Shown here piece by piece: positions 1-11,929 of a stretch of DNA of 64,000 nt (position 1 is its first letter; each line of letters begins with the position of its first letter). Under the pieces are notes generated by a model. It searched no databases and was not told the DNA's origin. It saw only the letters and a list, made by a program, of their open reading frames with translations. The stretch is from Sclerodactyla briareus. Taxonomy: Eukaryota; Echinodermata; Holothuroidea; Dendrochirotida; Sclerodactylidae. The position numbers and the translations under genes were made by a program. Location of the stretch: the NCBI GenBank assembly GCA_026419785.1, contig JAODTK010005545.1, positions 1 to 64,000 of the forward strand, read 5' to 3'.

Positions 1-118
1 CGATACAGCGGGGGACGGGGGGGGGGGTGCTGGTATGTATCCCCAAATATATTGATGGGGGGGGGGGTGGGGACATAATATCAAAATATCCCCCCAATAT
101 TCTGCGGACTGAGGCGCC
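1..118 (-). mobile_element. Truncated G-run miniature element
   Basis: G-rich blocks flank AT-rich words (gggggacgggg, then ggggacataatatcaaaat, then ccccccaatatt). The same order occurs at 15,065-15,165, and a reverse-complement relative lies at 4,617-4,735. The copy runs off the window edge, so only one side is visible. Miniature inverted-repeat elements often look like this. Membership of the hAT-like family described at 20,695 is an inference from the shared 'gggggacggggg' and 'tggggacataatatca' words. Confidence 0.45.
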
Positions 119-1030
119 AAAAACAAAAAAACCCTATAAATCACAGGTTACAGTACGGCCAAAAAAAGAACCAGGTCTAACTCAATTTTTGTAGATTGTT
201 TCATTTTTGTGAGAAGCTGAATGCAAAAAAGAAAAAAGAAAAAAAAATCGCACGCGCGCGCTCTGTGTCCTATCTTTTCCGTTACATGTATAATAATAAA
301 CGTGCGGCCCACGTGTACAATAACCTTGTCAGATTTGACAAATAGATTGGTGTCCACGTGTCCTCTTCAAGGGTGTTGAACCGATCGGTCGGCCACGAGG
401 AGAATTTGAGAATTTATTTGTTATGACTTGATTCATGTGCACCCCTCTCCCCCCCCCCCCCCGCCCCTCCTCACTTCACATTGCCGTGAATCCATACTAC
501 TGCATTTTTTTCACAATGCACACCGTTAGGTCTACTCTGACTTATTGTTTCAAGATTGGCTTTCCAGCCTAACGTGCTGTTTTTTAATATAAGATGAAAC
601 TAATGAACTAAAAACAACGGGCAGGGATCGTGCACATTAGTATAGGCGGTTTATGTGATTGACGTGGAAAACTATACACGGTGCGGAGCGGGGAAACCAT
701 TCTGAGAAATGAGAAATTCGGACGAAACATTTGAGCGGAAACAACTAATCTGAAAAATGACACCAATGGTCTGGTAACTGGCTCCATTCCTTTCAATCAA
801 TGCCCCGAAAAAATGCACACATTTTCCATGACAGGGATGTCAAGCAAAACTTGTCAATCTGCGGCAGCATCAGCCCATGAAGGGTCCTCGATGGAATATC
901 GCTAAGCCATGGCTATGGTAGGAATGGAACCCACGATGAAGAAATGTACGGATTACAGGTTTCGGAAATTCACTGTCAATTTCAGTGAGTGGCATACAAT
1001 GCCATAAGCGCGGGGAAGTGCTGACTCCCA
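119..1030. other. No gene recognised; mostly unique AT-rich DNA
   Basis: No exon-like open frame, RNA gene or repeat family was recognised. A C-run of more than 15 bases lies near 448-465, and there are A-rich tracts near 225-250. Open frames here are short and begin and end without splice-like context. Confidence 0.5.
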
Positions 1031-1034
1031 TGCA

Positions 1035-1590
1035 ATCTGGGGGGGGGGGGGGGGGGGGTCAATCCGTTTCCGGCTATCTGGGGGATTCGTAGGCTTAGAA
1101 AAAAATTCTGACCCCGGGTTGTAAAACGAAAATTTCCCGTGTACATACGCGCCACTGATTGGTGGCGGTTGGCCCGAATTTGTAAGGAATACACAACGAT
1201 CAGTTTATCAAGAACGTTTCTAGAAATATGAATCCGGAATTATTGCCAATTTTAGGGACGTGCTTCCTGCCATACGGTCGGGAAAGCCGTTTCCCTCAAT
1301 TGGGGGTCTTGTAAAACAACAAAAATGTTCCTATACCTCCCACCCCATAGCCTACGCATCAAAAAACCGACGGTGGCCAGGAAAGTATACGGAATAAACC
1401 TTGATTAGTTCCGTCAAGAATGTTTCTCGAAATGAAAACAAAATCGGGGAGGAATTGCTGACGATTTTAGGATGTTGCCATATGCCCTCAGAAGTGCCTT
1501 TTATGCCAATCTGGGGGGTCTGTAAAAACAAAAATTTACGTGTAAGCTACGCTTCAACCAATGGTGGCGCATGATCGCCTCAGATGGTTG
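1035..1590 (-). repeat. ~200-bp satellite, minus orientation, 2.5-3 units
   Basis: Three landmarks recur at about 1,149, 1,351 and 1,548, each a variant of 'cgcgccaccnattggtggc'. Each of the first two is followed by a similar ~200-bp segment containing 'caagaaYgtttctMgaaat' and 'gaattgctgacgatttt'-like text. Reverse-complemented, the units match the array at 3,040-3,915, including the words for 'cttgaaggaactgatcgatg' and 'caagaaacgttcttg'. A 20-base G run (1,039-1,058) sits at the left edge. Units differ by many small indels. Confidence 0.75.
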
Positions 1591-1599
1591 GCTACCTCA

Positions 1600-2940
1600 T
1601 ATGTCCTTCCCCCCCCCCCCGTCCACTCCCCCCAATTATTCAACACAGATCGCCACCCCCTGGTCATTACACAACTGAAAGACAGTTGTGTGAATGAATG
1701 AAAGTATTATTATCATATTGATGATAGATGTAATATGAAAAAAAGCAGGACATTTTAGCTCATTCAACTAGTATAAAACAATTCTGCATCTCCAAAGCAG
1801 CCAGAATTTTCAAAAGGGGACCATGGACAATCCCTTCCCTATGCATCACTGAACCCGGAGCTCCATAATGGGGGACCCCTGAGTTAACTTTTTCCTTACA
1901 CAGAAACATGGCTCCTAGCCTGCTGTTCACTGTTATTTGCTTCAGCTCATGGGTCGCCCTTGCCTCGTGATGCTAATAACAGATGAGGGGACCGTTACCG
2001 CGGGAAATCATGGTTGTACTGTCTAACCGGAATCACGCGATTCGCTATGAAAATAACAAGAAAAAATATACAAATTGCCAAAAGAAAAAATCTGAAAAAT
2101 GAAAATGACGAAACGAAATGTGGTTGTTGGTTAAGGGGTTAGGGTGAGGTTTCTTTTGTCAGGCGAGCTCGACCCCCAGTATAAAAATCGTTCCAGGGGC
2201 CTGACTGGAGTTGGAGTAGCAGGGAATTAGCAGGTGGGGTTATGGAACAACATGGTTCCTGGTATGTGGTCAGTAAAGCACGAGTATGTCTGTCCTGTAT
2301 GGAGCATTGATTAGGTCTCAAACAATTCTATCATGTATTCATGAAATAGATATTTGCAGAACAGAATGAACCTTTAAATGATGTAATGTTAAGGCGATGC
2401 TAATGTCTCGTGCACAATGTTGGTTCTGTGGAATCAAAATTTGGTTATGTGTGGGCATTGATTTGTGTGCTGATGTGTTTGGTTGCGGTGAGAGAGAGTG
2501 TGGTAGGGGTAAGGGTGGTGAAAGAAAGAGAAGGTTTTTTTTGGGGAGGGGTTGCTGGGATATGTAGGGCTTATGTGATTGACACCAGACCAAATCAACA
2601 CCCTGTTCAAGCTTGACATCATGGTACCTGTCTGATTGTGTTGCCTAGTCGAACAGCCTGTTGTTTGCCTATATTTTAGAACCAGCTACAATAATCACAA
2701 CCATTAGTATATCATAAGGTCAGCTGTCCCAGTTTGCTTCTTATTGGACAGGTGTTTGACGAAAAAAAATCATTAAAGGATCATTGGAAAATAATAACAT
2801 AACAACTTTAAGAAATTTAGAGGGGATAGCTCTTCCTCCGAAAACATAATGATTTAATTATAAAGTTATGTAAAATAATGCATTACACAAACCAAACGTA
2901 TTTCCTACACCTCAGTGCAGTGACAGCAGGGGCGGCGATC
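1600..2940. other. No gene recognised; unique-looking DNA
   Basis: This contains a C-run near 1,611-1,630 and a G/T-biased stretch (2,400-2,560) that produces opposing short open frames of low-complexity protein. No splice-bounded coding block, RNA gene or repeat family was recognised. Confidence 0.45.
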
Positions 2941-3039
2941 GGTGTCAAATTTGAAGGGGGGGGGGGGACATATCGAGGTGCACCATCTTGCGGAGCTCAA
3001 TAGTGTGGGCGCAGAGCGTACAAGCGAATTTTTCGTTTT

Positions 3040-3915
3040 CGTTTTTACAGGCCCGCCAGATTGCAGGAAACGGCATCTCCTGAACCGTAAGGCAGTAAGC
3101 AACATTCCTGAAATCGTCAATAAATTCTCGATTTTATTTGCAAGAAACATATCGAAGAAACTGATCGATGTATATTCCTTTAGAATTCGGGCAAGGCACC
3201 ATTGGTGACGGTAGGGGGAAAGGGACAATGTCGTTTTCCAGACCCTACAGAACGCAGAAAACGGCACTTCCGATCGTTGGCAGTAAGCAACGTCCCTGGA
3301 ATTGGCAATAGTTTTTTCCAGAAATTTAAATCTCAAGAAACCTTCTTGGAGGACCCTGTTCGAGTTTTTCCTACAATCAGGCCACGTTAGTGCACGCGTA
3401 GGGTACAAAGAAAATTTTCGTTTTAATTACCCCCCAGATTGCAGAAAAACGCACTTACTGGGCCTATGGCAATTAGCCAACGTCCCCAAACAATTGGCAA
3501 TAAATTGCAAAAAATGATATTTCAAGAAACGTTCTTGAAGGAACTGATCGATGTATTCCTTACAACTTCGGGCCAACAACAGTGGAGCGCTAGGGTACAA
3601 GGAAATTTTGAGCTATACGAACCCACCAGATGCCGGAAACGGGACTTAACGGGGTCTTATCACAGTAAGCAACATCCCTGAAATTGACAATTAATTCACG
3701 AAATTTATATCTCAAGAAACGCTCTGAAGGACTGATATATGTTCATCATACAATTCGCGTCACCAGTGGTTGATGCGTAGCGTACAAGAATATAGTCTTG
3801 CAGAGAGCGGCACTTCCCGGGCCTTATGGCGTAAGTAGCATCACTGGAACGTGACCATACATTTCCGAAAAAATGATCGATGTTAATTCCTAATTTTCTT
3901 CATCGTGACGATGGC
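3040..3915 (+). repeat. ~190-bp satellite, plus orientation, 4-5 units
   Basis: Landmarks 'ccagattgcaggaaacggca' and its variants occur at about 3,056, 3,239, 3,433, 3,626 and 3,797, a spacing of 170-195 bp. Each unit also carries 'agtaagcaacRtccctgRaat', 'caagaaacNttcttga' and 'gatcgatgtatTCCTTacaa', then a variant of the shared palindromic module. It is the opposite-strand counterpart of 1,035-1,590. A 167-residue open frame at 2,905-3,408 is a by-product of the repeat. Confidence 0.85.
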
Positions 3916-3919
3916 CTCC

Positions 3920-4610
3920 ATATACCATAGCCTATTTTAGAGGTCTTCCTTCTGAGGACCCTTCCATTGGGTTGGAGGCTGCTCGCAGATTGAAAGTTTG
4001 CTCGAACATCACTGTCATGGTGAAATGTAGCACTTTTCGGGCATTTAATTGAAAAGGAATTGAGCCAGTCATGCCCGCAGTAAATTTCGTCATTTTTTCA
4101 GATTTGTTTCCGTTCAAAATTTTCGTCCAAAACTTCCATGTCTCAGAATTTCTCCGCGCCCCGCATCGCGGCCCTTTATAGTGCCGTACCAAAGTCAGGC
4201 TGGCAAGCCATGCAGTTGAACAATAAAGAAACAGGCGTAGATTAAACTCTAGCTATTGATTAGTGCAGTGTCAAGAAATGGCAGTTGGTTCCCATCATGG
4301 TTGTAGCTAGGGAGGGGGTGCACAGGTTCAAAATGCCATGTCCCAAACCAAAGTCGCCTGTGGCCTACCCATATATGTCAACCCCTTGAAGATTGGACAC
4401 AGTATGGAGAAAATCATATTTGAAAAAAGAGATCTGACAAAGTTATTTATACATGGTCTACCTGTATTCTACAGTAACGGGAAGACAGAATTACAGCGAC
4501 GCGCAGCGCGAATTTTTTTTTTTTCACATTTCGGCCTTCTCAGCAGAAATTCAAGCATCTGATAAGAAATATGAGTTAGACCCTGGTGTTATGGCAGTAC
4601 TGTAGATATG
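3920..4610. other. No gene recognised
   Basis: No repeat family or exon with convincing boundaries was seen. The minus-strand frame at 3,932-4,192 has unbiased composition and no recognisable domain. A T-run lies near 4,511-4,522. Confidence 0.4.
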
Positions 4611-4616
4611 ATTATA

Positions 4617-4740
4617 GGGGGATTTTCACCCGTCCGCAAAATATTGGGGGGGGGGGCATGTGATATTTTTATGTCCCCCCACCAAAATATTCGGGGGCCA
4701 CATGTCACCCCCGGCCCACCCGTGATCGGCCGCCCATGGT
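4617..4740 (+). mobile_element. G-run miniature element
   Basis: It is compact and nearly self-complementary: 'aaaatattgggggg' on one side and 'ccccccaccaaaatatt' on the other, ending 'gatcggccgcccatgg'. The right edge resembles the '...gacgcccatg' terminus of the hAT-like copies. It is the reverse-complement relative of 1-118. No unambiguous target duplication could be read. Confidence 0.45.
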
Positions 4741-5059
4741 GACAGCAATTAGGAGTGGGTGTTCATAGCTGTGAGGGGGGGGGGAGGGGGAGGGGGGCAT
4801 TCATGGCTGAGTAAACAATATTACTCTGTGGTCCCAGGGCGAATTTATTCATTTTGTCTATAGGAGATAGGACCAAAGTGGGAGTAAGAGGTGGTGCGAA
4901 GGGAAAATTAGCAAGTGTGAAACACACATTTGAAGACACATCGTTTCGTGAAGGCCAGCGCAACTTGACCCCAAAGTGATTTTAGTGACCGTGAGCACCA
5001 TTTAATGTTATGCTCGGAAATGACCCTCTACCCAACGAACACACTACCAAAATAGCCAC

Positions 5060-6428
5060 CTTGGCAAAACCTTGCCTTCTGGATGCTACTGTCGGTTTTA
5101 ATATTTCCGTTTTTGGTCTCTATTAACCTTTGGTGACCTTAGCAGCCAAAAAGGAATATGGTACATAAACCACACTGCAAAGATAAATGTAGATATGACG
5201 CTCATGTCATTTACGTTTCCCAAGTTTCTTGATTACCAAATTCCAAACGTTAGGGCCATACAACCTTCGTGAAACCCCCTTGACCTATCAGAAAAAAGGA
5301 ATTGTCTACTCTACATGACGAAGATACATGCCAAAATCTGATGCCAGCTATGACCATTTCGGTTTCCGAGTTGCTTGGTTACAAGAATCTGAACGTTTTG
5401 GGCCCTACAATAACTTTTGGTGACCTTGAACCCATTAGAAAAATGGGGCGTCTACTCCACGTGGCAAAGCTACATATGAATACACCCTGAATATCACGCT
5501 CGTGTCTTATACATTTTCCGCGTTTGCTCAATTTCCAAGATTCCGCACGTTTCGACTCTACATGACCTTCCGTGACCTTGACGACTCATTTCATAAACAA
5601 AGGGGTCATCTACTCACATGACGAAGCTACTTGCATTATATGCACACATGTCATTTACGTTTCGATTTGCATCGTTACAAGTTTCCGAACGATTGGGCCC
5701 GAGGCCTTTCATGACCGTTCTGACCTTGCCCTTTCATAAAAAATAGGGTCAGCTACTCCACATAACGCAGCTACAAAGGCCATATATGGCGGCACATGTC
5801 CATTTACGTTTTTTTTCCTCCCGAGTTTGCTCGATTACATGATTCTGAATGATTTGGGCCCTACATGACCTTCCGTGACACTTGACCCTTATAGAAAGAA
5901 ATAGGGGTGATCTCACACGATGAAAATAAGCTTACATCCCATTATGAACACTAGGTCAGTTCCGTTTCCGAGTTTGCTCGATTACAGTTTTCCGGAACGT
6001 TTGGGGCCCTATGCCTTCATGACCTTTCATGACTTGACCATTTCATAAAAAATAGGGTCATCTAATCCCCATAACGAAGCTACTGCCATATAGGCGCACA
6101 TGTCATTTACGTTTCCGAGTTTGCTCGATTACATGATTCTGAATGATTTGGGCCCTACTGACCCTTTCCGGGAGCCTGACCCTGTTTAGAGAAGAATAGG
6201 GGATCTACACCCATGAAAAAGCTACTCCCAATTATGACCCTCATTGTCATTTCCGGTTTCCGAGTGTTGCTCGTTTACAAGATTTCGAACGTTTCGTGTC
6301 GCATGACCTTTCGTGACCTTGACCCATTGAAAAAAAATAGGGGGTGCTACTCCATATGACGAAGGTACAAGGAAGCACTTTGTCTATTTACGATTTGCGA
6401 GTCTGCTCGATTGCGAGATTCCGAACGG
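5060..6428 (+). repeat. ~148-bp satellite with dimeric higher-order structure
   Basis: The landmark 'ccgagtttgctcgattacaa' and its variants occur at about 5,220, 5,367, 5,518, 5,664, 5,819, 5,967, 6,114, 6,259 and 6,398. Each unit also has 'gggccctacatgacctt', 'gaccttgaccc', 'aatagggtcatctactcc', 'atgacgaagctac' and 'atgtcatttacgtttcc'. Units at 5,819 and 6,114 share variants (atgattctgaatgattt), as do 5,664 and 5,967 (cataaaaaatagggtca), giving a ~300-bp dimer. The array stops exactly where a CA microsatellite begins. Confidence 0.9.
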
Positions 6429-6490
6429 ACACACACACACACACACACACCACACACACACACACACACACCACACACACACACACACGC
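6429..6490. repeat. (CA)n microsatellite joined to satellite end
   Basis: This is a CA dinucleotide array with single-C interruptions (ccacac), starting immediately after the last 148-bp satellite unit and ending in 'cgcacgcacgccgc'. The abutting satellite and microsatellite resemble the organisation of some non-autonomous Helitron-like elements. Confidence 0.9.
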
Positions 6491-6694
6491 ACGCACGCCG
6501 CAGGCACGGCCAACCATACACGCACGAACAAAAGTAGACTACATAGATTCCATTTGCCAAAGGAATCGAAAACTAAATGTCAAATTCTATTTGACGCCTC
6601 CTTCTATTCGACGGTCGAAACACGTTGTGTGGACCTAGACGGTCGAGTGGTAGAGCGTAGACATCATCCAGGGACGTCGATAGTTCCGAAAAGA

Positions 6695-6935
6695 GGGGGA
6701 CGAGTTTGACTGCGATTCACCATCTAAGCGGAGGCCACCATTGGTTGGTCTCGTAGCGTAGCGTATAAATTTTAGATGTTATACCACCCAGATCGCCGGA
6801 AATGGCAATTGCTGGCTTTAATTGCAAGTTTCTGCAAGTGCAATATTTGTGAGGAGGAAATGGTAAAGAGGTTGTCACGCATCTACGGCCTCTTCATATT
6901 TTTGTGAGAGGAAATGACAGCAAGGGATTACAAAC
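6695..6935 (+). repeat. Single copy of the ~235-bp module-bearing repeat
   Basis: It reads 'ccatctaagcggaggccaccattggttgg', then 'cccagatcgccggaaatggca', then 'catctacggcctcttcatattttt'. The same order is found in the three tandem units at 16,690-17,400. This appears to be a solitary monomer. Confidence 0.7.
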
Positions 6936-7353
6936 CAAATAATACTAAATACCCACTGCAAATTTGCAATTGGGTAAGCAGGTGGAGCTAGGAAACCAAC
7001 CCCTTCATTGTAGCCATTATTCATCGACAGGCAAAGTGACAAAATGCGAAATAGGTCAGTGTCACATCGTTGTTGAAATGTCGGAGGATGAGTTTGCCAG
7101 TTATCAAAACGGAGCGCCACCATCGTTTGGGAATAGATCATGAGGACCCATTTTGGAGGGAAATAGGTCACCCAATTGCAGGGAACGTTACTTTCGGTAC
7201 TGAAAGTTGAATCCAGTGCAGAGGCAGGGTTTTGTACTCAGCGGGCGGTTGCTCTTGGGGGGGGGGGGGGAGGGGGGAAGTGGAATATTATAGGGTCATT
7301 ACTATCTTTGCGGAGAGCCAGCATCGCTTGACGCGTAGCGTACAAGGAAATTT
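6936..7353. other. No gene; repeat-like text and a G-run
   Basis: A G-run lies at about 7,257-7,277. A truncated shared module (gcttgacgcgtagcgtacaaggaaatttc, about 7,326-7,353) runs directly into the CA array at 7,354. The minus-strand frame at 6,875-7,171 contains no recognisable domain. Confidence 0.45.
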
Positions 7354-8411
<1,058 letters not shown>

Positions 8412-8870
8412 GGAAACTTTTCAGAGAAAAGTACTCGATGCCAGGAAATGTACTTCATCGGCTTCCCCTGACCTATTTCACGGAGCTGATGCAGTTGCGC
8501 AGCCATGTTTTGATATAGAGCGCTGGACATTGAAATGGAGGGCTCGTCATATTATCCAATAAAATTACCCAACTCTCAAAAGGGTGCAAAATTCCATTGA
8601 AGTTCATGTAGGCCTACAATATCTATATGGGAAAACCACAATTTTTTCACATTTTGGCGGCAAATGTAGCCTGTGTAATGCCACAACCAGACAGGAAACT
8701 CGTGGGGTCGAGCACATCGTCACACGATTTATATAGTCTTCCCACAATCATGAGCGTCCGCGCCCGTCAACAGAAAAGTGGAATTCTTCAAAATTCGGAC
8801 TTCGATTGGAAAAAACTTTTAAGCAGTTCACTTAAGTCAAGCAAGCTTATGTCCTGAGTTCTGACCTACT
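8412..8870. other. No gene recognised
   Basis: This is unique-looking DNA. The words 'gcgctggacattgaaatgg' at about 8,521 recur at about 18,804, marking a short dispersed repeat. Open frames here lack recognisable domains. Confidence 0.45.
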
Positions 8871-8871
8871 C

Positions 8872-9232
8872 CCCAGCCAGTATCCCCAACTGGGGCCCAC
8901 GCGGGGCCCACATGGGTGGCCCGTTCGGGCCCCGTCTCCGATTTGTCCGCGGTTTCCACGTCGGGCCCACGTGGGCCAACCGTCTGGGATGCTGGGACCC
9001 GCGTGGGACCTCCGTGGGGCCCATGTACATCTGCTAACACAATACACTTACACTGCCAATAGGCCCCCGTGTGTGGGGCTGACGTGGGACAGCCCTTTCC
9101 ATGTTGGTCCGGACTAAACCCATGTTAGCCAACATGGGCCCATTTTGGCTGACGTGGGCCATCCCTAGCCCACCTTGACCCACCTGAACCGGACTGACCC
9201 CATGTGGGCCCAGGGATGGGCTCGCTTGCGGG
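8872..9232. repeat. GC-rich degenerate minisatellite
   Basis: Variants of 'tgggcccacgtggg' and 'gggcccatgtggg' recur with short variable spacing and are interrupted by an AT-rich stretch at about 9,027-9,060. The word is close to palindromic, so the array reads similarly on both strands. Base composition differs sharply from both flanks. Confidence 0.7.
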
Positions 9233-9287
9233 TCGGGTTATATCCAGGTTCTGTCTGTAGATGCCACCAATGTCGTTGGTGTAGTGC

Positions 9288-10600
9288 TCCCTGTTTGTGG
9301 GGCTGCTTGGAATTGTGAGTGGAATCCCTATGTGCAGAGTGGCATTCGTGGCGGCCAACTTATTACAGAAAGTCAGCTTCTCAAGGTCACAGAAGTAGTT
9401 CACTGGTTTGTATTGTAATGACCTTCGGCAGCTGTCATTCTGGCTTTGGAGTTTTCCTAGTCAAGAAACCAACCTTACTAATTTGAAACTGTCAATTATA
9501 GGAGATTAATTGGCAGGCTGATTTATAGCCTCAAATTAACTTATACTGCTTAGAAAGTGGAGCAAGTTTGGTGCTCCACACTGCGAAACAGGAGGATTTC
9601 ATGCCACCTGATGAGTCGTCAAATTCTAGTGTTACAGGTTCTCATGAACATTGTGATCTTCAGAAACATTGAGAAACCATACGTCGAACAACATCCTGTT
9701 GTTGTTTGTGCCGAAGTTTGAGGGGTCTGCTTAATTGGTGTATAATCCACTGTGGGTGGGCAGCTTGCCCCGTCGGGCCACCCCCCACAGGCAATCCACT
9801 TAATCAACTCCCCTGGGTTGCTATGCTGATTGTATTATGTATGACCCTGTCCACTTCGTTCTGGCTGTTCACGATGGAGTTATGAAAACCAAACCCAAGT
9901 TTTTTTTTTTATACTGCCAATTCTAGAAAAGATATGGCAAGCATGGTTTATAACCATGAAATAAACAACCTAATTACTGAGGAAAGGGAGCAAGTCGGGT
10001 GCAAGACCCGAATCCTCCACACCGCAGAAACAGGAAAATTTCATGCCACCTGTGATTATCCTAATCTGGGGTTTAGGTCCTCATGGACATTGTAATCTTT
10101 AGTATCATTTGAAAACCCATAGGTTGTAGAAAGGATATCATCTGCCCGGACTGTGCGGGAAAATAGATGGACCATCTGTCGAATCATCAGCTGTCGTTGG
10201 TTGTGCCTGCAGGTTGGTGGGGCTGCTTTGATTTGAGTGTGGAATCCCTGTGGGTAGTAGCTTCCGGGCGGATACCCTCTACAGGCAAGTCCATCCCTAT
10301 GCCCCGATCGAGCAGCTCTACTGGATTGTATTGTATTGACCTACGGAAGCTGTCTTTCTTGATTTGGAGTCGAGAAAACCCGAACTAAGGTTTTTTTTTA
10401 ATGTCAATTCTAGATGAGGAATTGGCAAAGCATGGTTTAAAACCTGGATAAAATTAAATAGAGGGAAAAGGAGCAAGTCTGTTGCAAGACCCGAATCCTC
10501 CGCACTGTAAAAACAGGAGAGTTTCATGACACCTGTGTTCCTGAAACCTGGTATTACAGGTCCTCACTGGACAATTGTGATCTTCAGAATCTCTGTCTTG
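9288..10600. repeat. ~430-480-bp tandem repeat, about three units
   Basis: The landmark 'gagcaagt...gcaagacccgaatcctcc' starts at about 9,559, 9,988 and 10,471, followed by 'aaacaggaRRatttcatgccacctg'. A second landmark, 'ggggctgctttgatttgagt', lies at about 9,300, 9,722 and 10,218, and 'ttgtattgtattgacct' at about 9,408 and 10,326. Units are 80-90% alike by eye with indels. The last unit runs into a LINE zinc-knuckle fragment, so the repeat may derive from a retrotransposon. Confidence 0.7.
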
Positions 10601-10812
10601 GCAGAATTTAATTAAATCTGGTGCACTGCAATCCGCAGAAACACTGTAAAATTCCATGGATCGAGCAAGGACATCAACGTGCACGACATGTGGGAATGAA
10701 GAGGAAACCCCTGACCACTATATAGGCAGGTGTCCTTTTATCAGGCATCGGAACGAATGTCTGAGAGTTACACTACCACAATCCGAAATGTGGTGGAGCT
10801 ATCTAATATAAA
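10600..10812 (+). mobile_element. LINE ORF2 C-terminal zinc-knuckle fragment
   Basis: A frame containing the ATG at 10,656 encodes CTTCGNEEETPDHYIGRC, a C-X2-C-X8-H-X4-C knuckle with the 'ETPDHYIGRCP' text typical of the extreme C-terminus of non-LTR retrotransposon ORF2 proteins. It is followed by an aromatic-rich tail and a stop near 10,810. Upstream polymerase motifs are not visible, so this is a truncated relic. It directly follows the 430-480-bp tandem repeat. The clade cannot be assigned from this piece. Confidence 0.5.
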
Positions 10813-11335
10813 TTTGTGGCCTGCACATCATATTTGATGAAGAATGACTGACACCACCGTCAAGCAAGAACGACGAATGTGGAGAAACTAATATGTAGGC
10901 TCTGCAGTTGCCGGACGGCTGAATGGCGCACCCAATTGATTCGGCGCATTGCAATTGATATTTTTGGGGTATAACTCAAATACTTCAATTCGAAGATGTC
11001 GGTAGATGTTATTAGTTAATTAAGTTTGAAAAACGTTAAGTAAAGTTGTTTTTATGAGTGGGGGTCGCTATAACTAACAAGAATCGTTTGAAGTATCACC
11101 ATCAATCCTCTAAAATCATCTGTCGTTTGATTGAGTCAGTTATATATTTATTTTAGTTCTTTAAAAATTTGAAAGAATACATACTATATGCCCTACAGGG
11201 AATGGGTGGAAAAAATCTGCTCCATATAACTTGGGGATTCGATAGAAGTCACTAGAGAACCAATGGTTCAGTAGTAAAACCGGACAAATTTTCAAATATG
11301 TGGTTAACTGGTATGATGGCTATTTGGGTGGTGCA
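10813..11335. other. No gene recognised
   Basis: AT-rich unique-looking sequence. No exon-like frame or repeat was seen. Confidence 0.4.
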
Positions 11336-11339
11336 TTGA

Positions 11340-11850
11340 TTTCAGTTATATTGACCTTTGATGACACTGGCGAGCATCATGAAGATACAATTTTATTTGT
11401 GAGAGGAGATACATAGTTTTTTCACACAATGGGCCCGGAGGCTCCATCAATGGCCTTTGACCTGACCATTGGGTGGTCAATGATGACCCAACGGTCAATG
11501 AATATTATGTCCAATCTCGTCACATGTCCATCAAAGCATGAGTATTTGAGGGCCACAAAACATGCAATTTGCATATATTTTACAATTTGAACATATTTGC
11601 CTTACTACTCCCTTAATGACCTTACCTCCAATACCTGTACAATGCATTGGTACCACTAATCAATTATAACACTGGTCATGTATCATGGCAATCCGATCTT
11701 CCGCAATAGCATCGTTTGCAGTTTTTCACATCATGACCCGTTTTGCCCCTTTAATTTCATTTGGCCGATGACCCATCGGTCAATAATCATTGTGACCAAG
11801 TTTGGTCAAGATCCATCTGAGCACGAACATTGTTGGCCGAAAAAAAAACA
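11340..11850 (+). repeat. Two ~300-bp satellite units
   Basis: Two related segments, about 11,430-11,600 and 11,730-11,850, each read 'ttcacaYcatgRgccc...', then 'ggcc...tgacccaYcggtcaat', then '...ggtcaagatccatc' or 'cacatgtccatc'. Spacing is about 300 bp. They precede the GATA array and further units at 11,930-12,490. Confidence 0.55.
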
Positions 11851-11852
11851 AA

Positions 11853-11859
11853 ATAGATC

Positions 11860-11924
<65 letters not shown>

Positions 11925-11926
11925 AA
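11853..11926. repeat. (GATA)n microsatellite
   Basis: About 17 copies of the 4-bp unit, nearly pure, lie between two blocks of the same ~300-bp satellite family. It generates an artefactual Ser-Ile-Tyr-Leu open frame on the minus strand. Confidence 0.97.
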
Positions 11927-11929
11927 TGA

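Noticed and set aside
2905-3408. 167-residue minus-strand open frame
   Set aside because: It spans units of the ~190-bp satellite and has no recognisable domain.
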